Origin: Phytoactinopolyspora endophytica
GTDB lineage: Bacteria > Actinomycetota > Actinomycetes > Jiangellales > Jiangellaceae
Length of the DNA stretch: 8,519 nucleotides
Assembly (NCBI RefSeq): GCF_004138495.1
Contig: NZ_ML142856.1
Location: 1-8,519 of the forward strand
Direction: 5' to 3'
The notes under the pieces are model-generated. The model saw only the letters and a list, made by a program, of their open reading frames with translations, ran no database searches and was not told the origin of the DNA. Shown one piece after another: positions 1-6,161 of this stretch (the first letter of the stretch is position 1; each line of letters begins with the position of its first letter). The translations under genes and the position numbers were made by a program.

Positions 1-2
1 CC

Positions 3-191
3 CGCGTCAACGACCACACCAACGGCTTCAACATCAACCGCTGCACCACAAACCGGGGAACCGCCAGCACCCGCGACGTGAAACGCCCGGGACGCAAGCC
101 TGGGCCTACCAGCATCGTCACTCCGACCTCCCACTGTCCGGCAGCCATCATAAATCGAACAGTCGTTCCCCAAACGCCCGGTACCTACTGA
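3..191 (+). CDS. 3' end of an unrecognised protein gene (5' end outside the window)
   Basis: One plus-strand frame is open from the left edge to a TGA at 189-191, giving 62 residues. It begins RVNDHTNGFNINRC and has a basic stretch, RDVKRPGRKPGP, in the middle. The first 26 codons end in G or C in 24 cases, while the second positions are AT-rich. That is the coding pattern of a high-GC genome, and neither other forward frame shows it. The bias fades over the last 20 or so codons, so the true reading frame may end earlier or the tail may be poorly constrained. The stop overlaps the last 7 nt of the convergent TetR gene. I do not recognise the family and assign no function. It could also be a decaying gene remnant. 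Confidence 0.4.
   Translation, partial: RVNDHTNGFNINRCTTNRGTASTRDVKRPGRKPGPTSIVTPTSHCPAAIINRTVVPQTPGTY
85..105. terminator. GC-rich hairpin, possible intrinsic terminator
   Basis: GCCCGGG (85-91) and CCTGGGC (99-105) can form a 7-bp stem with one G-U pair and a 7-nt loop. No T-tract follows on either strand, which is common for actinobacterial terminators. It lies about 80 nt past the end of the TetR gene on the minus strand, so it could end the gdh-tetR transcript. On the plus strand it falls inside the putative coding tail at 3-191, which weakens a terminator role for that gene. Confidence 0.3.
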
Positions 192-787
192 GCCTGCTCG
201 AACAAGGCGGTGAGGCCGACAACGTACTGGTCGAGCGACACATCGCCCACCAGGTTCCGTTGCAGGATGAACCCGACCATCAACCCGTAGAAGATACGGC
301 CGACGTTCTGTGGGTCGACATCGCCGGGGATACGACCGGCCGCCTTCCAGCGCACGGCCACCCCGGCCCAGCGTTCCCGGATCCCCCGGCCGATCTCTTT
401 CACCGGCGTGCCAATGCTGGACTCGCGCTGCGCCTCCGACCAGACGTGCACGGCGATCCGGCTGACGTCGACCGCCCGGTTGCTGATGTTCCCGAACGCC
501 GTCCCCAGCACGATTCGGAACGCCTCGTTCGGGGCCGGTACGGGGTCGATGCGCGCCAGCCTGTCGAAGGCCGCATCGACGCCCTGCCAAATGCTCTCCG
601 CGGTGGTGGTCACCAGATCCAGCTTGCTCGGGAAGTACCGGTACACCGCCCCCGCAGAGAGCCCTGACTCGGCGAAGATGTCCTGCATGGACGTCGCATG
701 GAAGCCTTCGCGCGCGAAGCAACGCCACGCGGCTTCCAGGATCTGCTGGCGACGCGCGCTCGCGTACGCTTCGGAGACGCGTGGCAT
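185..787 (-). CDS. TetR/AcrR-family transcriptional regulator
   Basis: A 200-residue one-component repressor-type regulator, normal length for TetR. Residues 13-59 form the DNA-binding domain: the helix ending ILEAAWRCFAREGF, then SMQDIFAESGLSAGAVYRYFPSK, the classic TetR turn-recognition helix and YF.SK signature. Residues 65-200 are the helical ligand-binding and dimerisation part, which is not diagnostic of a ligand. I chose the ATG at 785-787 because TetR proteins start shortly before the first helix; an open frame continues upstream into the dehydrogenase gene, but its residues match nothing. The ribosome binding site is weak. The gene starts 17 nt after the glutamate dehydrogenase stop on the same strand, so the two are probably co-transcribed. 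The 14-bp palindrome in the leader of that transcript is the natural candidate for its binding site, which would make the circuit self-regulating (inference). Confidence 0.93.
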   Translation of the reverse strand: MPRVSEAYASARRQQILEAAWRCFAREGFHATSMQDIFAESGLSAGAVYRYFPSKLDLVTTTAESIWQGVDAAFDRLARIDPVPAPNEAFRIVLGTAFGNISNRAVDVSRIAVHVWSEAQRESSIGTPVKEIGRGIRERWAGVAVRWKAAGRIPGDVDPQNVGRIFYGLMVGFILQRNLVGDVSLDQYVVGLTALFEQAQ

Positions 788-804
788 GCGATAGCCCGGT
801 CCGT

Positions 805-2073
805 TTACACGTAGCCGCGCAGCCGCACCGCACGGGCGACGCGCTCCAGCGCGATCGAGTAGGACGCCAAACGGTAGGTGCACTCATGCGACTCCGAGTA
901 CTCGGCGACATCGTTGAATGCGCGGTCAAGCCGGTCCCGCAGTTCGGTGTTGAAGCGGTCCTCCTTCCACTGGAACTGCTGGATGTTCTGGGTCCACTCG
1001 AAGTAGGAGCCGGTGACGCCACCGCCGTTGGCGAGGATGTCCGGGATGACCCGGACGCCCCGGTCGGCCAGGATCTCATCGGCTGCCGGGCTGACCGGAT
1101 GGTTGGCTCCTTCGACGACCAGGGACGCGCGGATGTCCGCCGCATTGGCCCCGGTGATGCATCCACCGAGAGCAGCCGGCACGAGGATGTCACAGTCGAG
1201 AGTCAGCACCTCGTCGTTGGACAGCTTGGTATGTGGGGTGTCCGAATCGACGACGGAGCCACCGGCCGCCACGGTCTCGATCAGGCGGGAGACGTCCAGG
1301 CCGTTATCGTTGAAGACACCACCCCCGATGTCACTGACTGCGACCACCCGCGCACCGAGCGCTTCCAGGTCGCGGGCGGCCCAGGTACCCACATTCCCAA
1401 AGCCCTGAACTACCACCCGACGGCCGGCCAGGTCCCAACCCCACCGACGTGCGGCCGCTTCCAGCACGTAGACGAGGCCGCGCCCGGTAGCCGCTTCACG
1501 CCCCGGCGCACCGCCCAGGTCAATCGGCTTACCGGTGACGGCGGCGGGACTGTAACCGTGGCGGCCGCTATAGGCGTCCATGAACCACGCCATCACTTGC
1601 GCGTTGGTGTTCACGTCCGGGGCCGGGATATCCCGATACACGCCGAGGACGTGGCTCAACGACAGCGCGAACTTCCGGGTCAGCGTCTGAAGTTCACGCT
1701 CCGACAGGTGGCGCGGGTCGACCTGCAGCCCTCCCTTCGCTCCGCCGAACGGCAGGTCCAGCAGAGCGGTCTTCCATGTCATCAGCGATGCCAGCGCCCG
1801 CACCTCATCCAGGTCGGCCTCCGGGTGGTACCGCAGGCCACCCTTGTAAGGACCCCGGGCGCCGTTGTGCTGAACGCGATAGCCCTGGGCCACCAGCAAG
1901 CTACCGTCGTCGCGGCGCAGCGGCACCTGAACGGTCACCTCGCGGTAGCTCGATCCGAGCACCTGCGCAACATCGTCTTCAAGACCGACAGCACGGGCGG
2001 CGTTGTCGACGTACAGGCGAACCGCCGCATCCGGGGTCAGCCCATCGGTGGGGGCGGTGGTTTCGACAGTCAC
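805..2073 (-). CDS. gdhA: Glutamate dehydrogenase (Glu/Leu/Phe/Val dehydrogenase family)
   Basis: A 422-residue protein matching the hexameric class of about 420 residues. It catalyses reversible oxidative deamination of L-glutamate to 2-oxoglutarate and ammonium with NAD(P) in the cytoplasm. Landmarks: K77 in GPYKGGLRYHP, K101, catalytic K113 in GGAKGG, catalytic D153 in APDVNT, the Rossmann loop GFGNVG (224-229) and S356 in VTGSYFEW. These correspond with a constant offset of 12 to K89, K113, K125 and D165 of the Clostridium symbiosum enzyme as I recall it. K77 and S356 bind the glutamate side chain and argue against leucine dehydrogenase. Coenzyme choice cannot be read with confidence. The usual EGAN-G/T-P motif reads EGANHP (321-326). 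The GTG start at 2071-2073 has GGAGG 6 nt upstream; an in-frame GTG at 2104-2106, also with GGAGG, would add 11 residues. The tetR gene follows 17 nt downstream. Confidence 0.93.
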   Translation of the reverse strand: MTVETTAPTDGLTPDAAVRLYVDNAARAVGLEDDVAQVLGSSYREVTVQVPLRRDDGSLLVAQGYRVQHNGARGPYKGGLRYHPEADLDEVRALASLMTWKTALLDLPFGGAKGGLQVDPRHLSERELQTLTRKFALSLSHVLGVYRDIPAPDVNTNAQVMAWFMDAYSGRHGYSPAAVTGKPIDLGGAPGREAATGRGLVYVLEAAARRWGWDLAGRRVVVQGFGNVGTWAARDLEALGARVVAVSDIGGGVFNDNGLDVSRLIETVAAGGSVVDSDTPHTKLSNDEVLTLDCDILVPAALGGCITGANAADIRASLVVEGANHPVSPAADEILADRGVRVIPDILANGGGVTGSYFEWTQNIQQFQWKEDRFNTELRDRLDRAFNDVAEYSESHECTYRLASYSIALERVARAVRLRGYV

Positions 2074-2108
2074 AAGGGACCTCCAGATAACTCCAACAGT
2101 GGACACAC
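2070..2108 (-). CDS. Possible 12-codon leader peptide upstream of and overlapping gdhA
   Basis: A GTG at 2106-2108 opens a 12-codon frame reading MCPLLELSGGPL, ending in a TGA that overlaps the gdhA GTG in a GTGA (4-nt) overlap, the arrangement seen in translational coupling. It contains four leucines, one of them the rare TTA codon. A GGAGG lies 3 nt upstream, which is tight. The same site is 5 nt from another GTG (2104-2106) that is in frame with gdhA, so the mini-ORF may be incidental. A regulatory role is speculation. Confidence 0.2.
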   Translation of the reverse strand: MCPLLELSGGPL

Positions 2109-2116
2109 GAACCTCC
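2079..2116 (-). promoter_or_regulatory. Two ribosome binding sites, each before a GTG in the gdhA frame
   Basis: On the minus strand GGAGG occurs at 2112-2116, 5 nt before the GTG at 2104-2106, and GGAGGT at 2079-2084, before the GTG at 2071-2073. Both GTGs are in the gdhA frame. The downstream pair is taken as the start because the resulting N-terminus suits the family, but the sequence alone does not exclude the longer form beginning at 2106 (433 residues). Confidence 0.6.
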
Positions 2117-2158
2117 AGCTGCTCGAAGGGCCTGCCGTGTGCGGGAGGCGGTGAGTAA

Positions 2159-2172
2159 AACGAATATTCGTT
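2159..2172. promoter_or_regulatory. Perfect 14-bp palindrome, candidate TetR operator
   Basis: AACGAATATTCGTT is identical to its reverse complement over all 14 bases and is AT-rich in a GC-rich setting. It lies a few bases downstream of the predicted transcription start of gdhA-tetR, where a bound repressor would block RNA polymerase. TetR-family operators are typically palindromes of this size, and the only TetR gene in the window is the second gene of the transcript. Binding by that protein is inference. Confidence 0.6.
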
Positions 2173-2182
2173 CTTCTTCGAC

Positions 2183-2211
2183 ACCCTACCAGCAGTCCAA
2201 CGGACCGCCAA
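2183..2211 (-). promoter_or_regulatory. Candidate promoter for gdhA-tetR
   Basis: On the minus strand TTGGCG (2206-2211) and TAGGGT (2183-2188) are separated by exactly 17 nt, fitting the housekeeping sigma pattern of TTGNNN and TANNNT. A start near 2176 would leave a leader of about 100 nt and place the palindrome immediately after the start point. The -10 is GC-rich and no transcript data are available. Confidence 0.4.
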
Positions 2212-2267
2212 GCACATCCTTGACCGAACAACTCCCCTCACACTCTCACTCTTCACTGCGACCGACG

Positions 2268-2299
2268 GCGGCTGGTCACGGAGGCCGGCGACCGGCCGC
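2268..2299. repeat. Imperfect inverted repeat in the divergent region
   Basis: GCGGCTGGTC (2268-2277) and GACCGGCCGC (2290-2299) pair at 9 of 10 positions, the tenth being a G-T wobble, around a 12-nt loop. An overlapping perfect dyad, GGCCGG-CGA-CCGGCC, occupies 2283-2297. It could be an operator or an mRNA leader structure of the rightward gene; GC-rich DNA also yields such dyads by chance. Confidence 0.3.
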
Positions 2300-2403
2300 T
2301 TGAGGCATGCGGGGAGAAGGAGCCCGAGGGCTTTCCTCCACGCCTACCGGCGAGTAACAATGGAAGGGATCGCCAGCCGCCAACGACGACGAGGAGGCGG
2401 ACG

Positions 2404-4356
2404 ATGACGACGCAGAGCGCGCGACGCGCCGACGGGCGGACCACCCAGAACGCCCGGAACGTCGACGAACGCGAGGCCCGCAAGGTCGCCGAAGCAGCGC
2501 GCGATACCGAGTGGCGGCTGCCCTCGTTTGCCAAGGAGCTCTATCTCGGCCGGTTCCGGCTGGATCTCATCCATCCTCCGCCGACGCCATCGGCCGACGA
2601 AGAGGCACGTGCCGGTGCCTTCCTCGAACAACTGCGCGCCGTGTGTACGACGGAGGTGGACGGCGAGGTCATCGAGAGAGAGGCGCGGATCCCGGACGAG
2701 TCCATCAAGGCGCTCGCACGGATCGGTGCCTTCGGTATGAAGATCCCGGAGGCCTATGGCGGCCTCGGACTCAGCCATACCGCGTACAACCGCGCGCTCA
2801 TGCTGGCGACCAGCGCCCATCCATCGCTCGGTGCTCTTCTCTCCGCTCACCAGTCGATCGGGGTCCCCGAACCGGTGAAGCTCTTCGGCACCGAGGAACA
2901 GAAGCAGGCATATCTTCCGCGCTGTGCTCACGGCGCGATCAGCGCTTTCCTCCTCACCGAGCCTGACGTCGGTTCCGACCCAGCCCGCCTCAGCACCAGC
3001 GCCACACCGGTCGACGGCGGTAATGCGTACGAACTGGACGGTGTGAAGCTGTGGACCACCAACGGAGTCGTCGCGGAGCTGCTCGTCGTAATGGCGCGGG
3101 TTCCCGAACATGACGGTTCGCCGGGCGGGGTGACCGCGTTCGTCGTCGAGGCCGACACGCCAGGCATCACGGTCGAGCACCGGAACGCGTTCATGGGGCT
3201 GCGCGGAATCGAGAACGGCGTGACCCGCTTCGAACGGGTCACAGTGCCGGCGGCGAATCGGCTCGGGCGCGAGGGCGAAGGTCTCAAGATCGCCTTGACC
3301 ACACTCAATACTGGGCGGCTCTCGCTCCCCGCCACCAGCACGGCGGGCGCCAAGTGGTGCTTGAAGATCGCCCGAGAGTGGGCCGGCCAGCGTGTCCAGT
3401 GGGGCAAACCCATCGGCCGGCACGCGGCCGTTGCGCACAAGCTCGCCTACATGGCAGCCACCGTCTTCGCCGAGGAGGCCGTGCTCGAGCTCTCATCCCG
3501 GCTGGCCGACCAGGGACGTCGCGACATCCGGATCGAAGCGGCGCTCGCCAAGCTCTGGTGCAGCGAGACCGCCTGGCGCATCGCCGACGACCTGGTCCAG
3601 ATCCGAGGTGGCCGCGGCTACGAGACCGCTGACTCGCTGCGCGCGCGGGGTGAGCGAGCGGTCCCGGCTGAGCAGGCCTTACGCGACCTGCGGATCAACC
3701 GCATCTTCGAAGGCTCGACAGAGATCATGCACTTGTTGATCGCTCGTGAGGCGGTCGACGCGCATCTCCAGGCCGCCGGGGACGTGATCGATCCCGATGT
3801 TGCGCTCCCCGGCAAGGCCAAGGCGGCCGCCCGCGCCACAGGTTTCTACGCGAAGTGGCTGCCCCAGCTGGTCGCCGGTCGCGGCCAGCAGCCCCGGGCC
3901 TACAACGAGTTCGGCCGGCTCGCACCCCACCTGCGCTACGTCGAGCGCGCGTCCCGGCGTCTCGCCCGGCAGACGTTCTACGGCATGGCTCGCTGGCAGG
4001 GACGGCTGGAGAAGAAGCAGGGGTTCCTGGCCCGGATCGTCGACATCGGGGCGGAGCTCTTCGCCATCGCCGCGGCCTGCACGCAGGCCCACGCACGCGA
4101 CGACGAGGCGGTCGAACTCGCCGACCTCTTCGCCCGGCAATCCCGGCTCCGCGTGGAACGTCTCTTCGATGCGCTCTGGAACAACACCGACTCCGCCGAC
4201 GAGTCCCTCTCCAAGTCCCTGCTCGAGGGTCGCTACACCTGGCTGGAGAACGGCATCGTCGATGGCAGCGAAGGAACCGGTCCGTGGATCGCCGAACCCG
4301 CACCCACCTCCAAGGAGAACGTCGCCCGGCGCATGCTCCCCTCCACTCGCCCATAA
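2404..4356 (+). CDS. Long-form (VLCAD/ACAD9-like) acyl-CoA dehydrogenase
   Basis: A 650-residue FAD enzyme expected to oxidise acyl-CoA to trans-2-enoyl-CoA, the first step of beta-oxidation. Ordinary family members have about 380 residues. The N-terminal segment SFAKELYLGRF..D.IHPPP (41-60) resembles the one preceding the catalytic core in mitochondrial VLCAD and ACAD9. The core runs from about 68 to 455, with LTEPDVGSD (184-192), KLWTTNG (215-221), WGKPIG (333-338), QIRGGRGY (399-406) and the catalytic glutamate E436 in FEGSTE. A helical C-terminal extension of about 195 residues follows, as in VLCAD, where it serves dimerisation and membrane contact. Between GGRGY and RDLR there are 20 residues, about ten more than I recall for VLCAD. 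The ATG has GGAGG 6 nt upstream (2393-2397). No electron-transfer or other beta-oxidation gene adjoins, so the chain-length preference is unknown. Confidence 0.9.
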   Translation: MTTQSARRADGRTTQNARNVDEREARKVAEAARDTEWRLPSFAKELYLGRFRLDLIHPPPTPSADEEARAGAFLEQLRAVCTTEVDGEVIEREARIPDESIKALARIGAFGMKIPEAYGGLGLSHTAYNRALMLATSAHPSLGALLSAHQSIGVPEPVKLFGTEEQKQAYLPRCAHGAISAFLLTEPDVGSDPARLSTSATPVDGGNAYELDGVKLWTTNGVVAELLVVMARVPEHDGSPGGVTAFVVEADTPGITVEHRNAFMGLRGIENGVTRFERVTVPAANRLGREGEGLKIALTTLNTGRLSLPATSTAGAKWCLKIAREWAGQRVQWGKPIGRHAAVAHKLAYMAATVFAEEAVLELSSRLADQGRRDIRIEAALAKLWCSETAWRIADDLVQIRGGRGYETADSLRARGERAVPAEQALRDLRINRIFEGSTEIMHLLIAREAVDAHLQAAGDVIDPDVALPGKAKAAARATGFYAKWLPQLVAGRGQQPRAYNEFGRLAPHLRYVERASRRLARQTFYGMARWQGRLEKKQGFLARIVDIGAELFAIAAACTQAHARDDEAVELADLFARQSRLRVERLFDALWNNTDSADESLSKSLLEGRYTWLENGIVDGSEGTGPWIAEPAPTSKENVARRMLPSTRP

Positions 4357-4461
4357 CCCCGCAGTGGACCCCGCCCTCGCCCAGCCACGCACGGCCGCAC
4401 CCACCACCCGCAGGTGTGACGAGGAACCAATCCCCAACCGACGCGCGACGCCTACGGAGCG

Positions 4462-4580
4462 GAACGAGGAGGAGAGATCTTCTTCGACCGATCTTCGGGC
4501 GGCGGCAGAGCTACGCAACCAGCTCACTCAAGCCGCCCGCCGACCGCGTGAGAGCGAGAAGAAATCTCTCCTCCTCGCTC
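4462..4580. repeat. 119-bp inverted-repeat structure between convergent genes
   Basis: The left arm (4462-4484) and right arm (4559-4580) are reverse complements except for one mismatch and one extra base. The core, CGAGGAGGAGAGAT (4465-4478), matches perfectly with 4564-4577. The 74-nt interior contains a second, shorter stem, CGGGCGGC against GCCGCCCG. The structure sits between the convergent acyl-CoA dehydrogenase and PfpI genes. It could be a bidirectional transcription end or a remnant of a small non-coding mobile element (MITE-like). No target duplication is evident at its edges. The rest of the 4357-4629 gap shows nothing else I can name. Confidence 0.55.
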
Positions 4581-4629
4581 GCACCACCCTGAGCCGCGCG
4601 TCGGTTGGAGTTTCGGTCCCAGTCACACC

Positions 4630-5193
4630 TCAAGCGACCGGTGCGACCTTGCGCAGCTGGTCGATGAACGGCCGGAACCACTGCGGATGGTCCGGCCATG
4701 CCCGACCCGTGACGAGGTTCCCGTCAACGACGTCGGCGCCGTCGACGTACGTCCCACCGGCCGTCGTGACGTCCACTGCCAGTGCCGGGTACGCAGACGA
4801 CGTTCTGCCCTGAAGCACTCCGGCGCCGCCGAGGATCAGCGGACCGTGGCACAATGCCGCGACCGGAGCGTCGGCGTCGAAGAAGTGCCGGACGATCCGT
4901 TGAACATCGGGATCGTTGCGGAGGTACTCGGGAGCACGGCCGCCGGGAATCACCAGGGCCACGTAGTCGGCCGGGTTCACGTCGGCGAACGCGACGTCGG
5001 CGGGCCAGCAGTGCCCGGGCTTCTCGGTGTACGTGTCGAACCCGTCCACGAAGTCATGCACGACGAACTGCAGCTTCTTCACGGCGGGGGCGGCGATGTC
5101 CACCTCGTAGCCCTCTTCCAGAAGCCGCTGGTAAGGATAGAAGACCTCGAGGTCTTCGGCAGCGTCTCCAGTGACGATCAATACCTTGGGCAT
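4630..5193 (-). CDS. DJ-1/PfpI-family protein (type 1 glutamine amidotransferase-like fold)
   Basis: A 187-residue cytoplasmic protein. It has the family layout: MPKVLIVTGD first strand, an acidic pair E13-D14 before VFYPYQRLLEEGYEVDIAAP, LVIPGGRAPEYLR (80-92), and the nucleophile elbow ALCHGP with C115 and H116 (113-118). An acidic residue from the E13-D14 region, C115 and H116 are the expected active site. The closest relative I recall is PfpI of Pyrococcus and the bacterial general-stress branch. Members have been described as peptidases, deglycases or chaperones, so the reaction cannot be stated. The segment 39-70, ending EKPGHCWPADVAFADV, is some 10-15 residues longer than in PfpI. The ATG at 5191-5193 has GGAGG 6 nt upstream. 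The iclR gene ends 128 nt upstream on the same strand. Confidence 0.92.
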   Translation of the reverse strand: MPKVLIVTGDAAEDLEVFYPYQRLLEEGYEVDIAAPAVKKLQFVVHDFVDGFDTYTEKPGHCWPADVAFADVNPADYVALVIPGGRAPEYLRNDPDVQRIVRHFFDADAPVAALCHGPLILGGAGVLQGRTSSAYPALAVDVTTAGGTYVDGADVVDGNLVTGRAWPDHPQWFRPFIDQLRKVAPVA

Positions 5194-5231
5194 GGTCGGC
5201 CTCCAAGCGCGGACGGGCACGATGTAAGGGC

Positions 5232-5268
5232 GCGCCCGACGTGCGTGGGGCGTCAACTCGCCGGGCGC
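5232..5268. repeat. Inverted repeat between the iclR-type gene and the pfpI-type gene
   Basis: GCGCCCG (5232-5238) is the exact reverse complement of CGGGCGC (5262-5268), with a nested ACG/CGT pair inside. A perfect 10-bp palindrome, GGGCGCGCCC, overlaps at 5228-5237. The structure lies in the untranslated stretch before the PfpI start and could be a terminator for the iclR transcript or a leader structure. Nearer the iclR stop, 5293-5316 holds another interrupted dyad (ACAGGTT against AACCGCTGT). Confidence 0.3.
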
Positions 5269-5321
5269 TTCCCTACCTCCACAGTGCACCCGACAGGTTC
5301 GGCCGGCAACCGCTGTTATCG

Positions 5322-6110
5322 CTATCTGAACGTCGCGGCCAATTGCCCGGCGCCCAGCCGGACCGCTGCCTCCATGGCCCTGCGCCGGCTCCCGAGCTCG
5401 GCACTCGACACCGACGCCGACACCGCTCCCCGCACCCGGCCGACCGTGTCACAGACCGGGACCGCCATACACGCCAGCCGAGGCATGAACTCGTCGACCT
5501 CCACCGCAAGCCGGTCCCGACGGACCCGGTCGAGCTCGAGGTCGAGCTCGGTGACGCTCGTGGCCGAACGCCGGGTCAGCGCGGGCAGGCCCACCTCGTC
5601 GATCAGCGAATGCCTGGCCTCGGCGTCCATCGCCGCAAGCATGACCTTGCCGAATGCCGTAACGTGCGGGACCTGATGCAGCCCGACGTCGAGCTGGGCG
5701 ACCCGCGGGCGGTTCGGTGAGTCGGCCACATCGGCGATGGCCACCTCACGATCGCGGAAGAGCGCCAGGTAGACGGGCGCGTCCGCGGCTCGGTGGATGT
5801 CCATCAACACCCGGCTGGTCGTCGGCGTGACGCGGAGCTGGCGGCGTAAACCCGCATCGAGCGCGCGAACCTTGTACCCGAGCACGTAGCGTCGATCGTC
5901 GGCGAGATGAACGACGTAGCCGGCGTGTACCAGGGTGGACAACAGGTGATACGTCGTGGCGAGTGCGATGTCCAGTCGCTGTGCGATTTGGCGGGCGGTC
6001 AACCCGTCTGGGACCTCGCCGATGGCTTCGAGCACTTGCAGCGCACGGTGCGCTGACTGGATCAGTCCCGTAGGGCGCCCCTTGGGCTCCGCACTCGCGC
6101 CACGCTGCAC
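5322..6110 (-). CDS. IclR-family transcriptional regulator
   Basis: A 262-residue regulator of standard IclR length. Residues 16-78 are the winged helix-turn-helix: SAHRALQVLEAI, then LTARQIAQRLDIALATTYHLLSTLVHAGYV and the wing RRYVLGYKV. Residues 93-260 form the GAF-like effector domain, including AFGKVMLAA (152-160) and the motif region EFMPRLACMAVPV (207-219), where family members usually read pGvxCiAaPv; here arginine-leucine replaces the small and aliphatic residues. The effector is unknown. The only possible start is the GTG at 6108-6110, because a TGA closes the frame just upstream. Its ribosome binding site, GAAGGG (6125-6130), is separated from it by a hairpin. The gene begins 51 nt after the smpB stop and precedes the pfpI gene. 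Control of that neighbour is plausible, but many IclR proteins act on divergent or distant genes. Confidence 0.92.
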   Translation of the reverse strand: MQRGASAEPKGRPTGLIQSAHRALQVLEAIGEVPDGLTARQIAQRLDIALATTYHLLSTLVHAGYVVHLADDRRYVLGYKVRALDAGLRRQLRVTPTTSRVLMDIHRAADAPVYLALFRDREVAIADVADSPNRPRVAQLDVGLHQVPHVTAFGKVMLAAMDAEARHSLIDEVGLPALTRRSATSVTELDLELDRVRRDRLAVEVDEFMPRLACMAVPVCDTVGRVRGAVSASVSSAELGSRRRAMEAAVRLGAGQLAATFR

Positions 6111-6130
6111 GGCACTACTGTGCCCCCTTC
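6111..6130 (-). promoter_or_regulatory. Hairpin between ribosome binding site and GTG start of the iclR-type gene
   Basis: On the minus strand the order is GAAGGG (6125-6130), then the perfect hairpin GGCAC-AGTA-GTGCC (6111-6124), then the GTG. The hairpin fills the whole spacer: unfolded, the spacing is 14 nt, too long for efficient initiation; folded, the site and start are brought together. The same dyad could instead be an operator for IclR autoregulation. Confidence 0.45.
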
Positions 6131-6161
6131 AGCGGGTCCTCACAAGCCCTGGATGCCGGCG

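Larger units (their letters stand above)
2074..2403. other. 330-nt divergent regulatory region between gdhA and the acyl-CoA dehydrogenase gene
   Basis: No convincing gene lies here apart from the mini-ORF near the gdhA start. The left part is the gdhA leader, with promoter-like hexamers (2183-2211) and a palindrome (2159-2172). The right part holds two GC-rich dyads: GCGGCTGGTC/GACCGGCCGC at 2268-2299 and AGCCC-GA-GGGCT at 2321-2332. No strong promoter is visible for the rightward gene. A weak AT-rich element, TAACAAT at 2355-2361, lacks a good -35 partner. Confidence 0.7.

Noticed and set aside
781..2154. A 457-codon open frame on the plus strand opposite gdhA.
   Set aside because: The minus strand encodes an unmistakable glutamate dehydrogenase. 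The plus frame has no recognisable domain and no ribosome binding site.
2074..2256. A longer glutamate dehydrogenase starting at 2256 (483 residues).
   Set aside because: The extra N-terminus passes through the promoter, the palindrome and two ribosome binding sites and resembles no GDH extension. Starts at 2073 or 2106 fit better.
6111..6161. A tmRNA (ssrA) gene next to smpB.
   Set aside because: Only 51 nt separate smpB from the iclR gene, and no tmRNA ends or tag-peptide frame are visible anywhere in the window.
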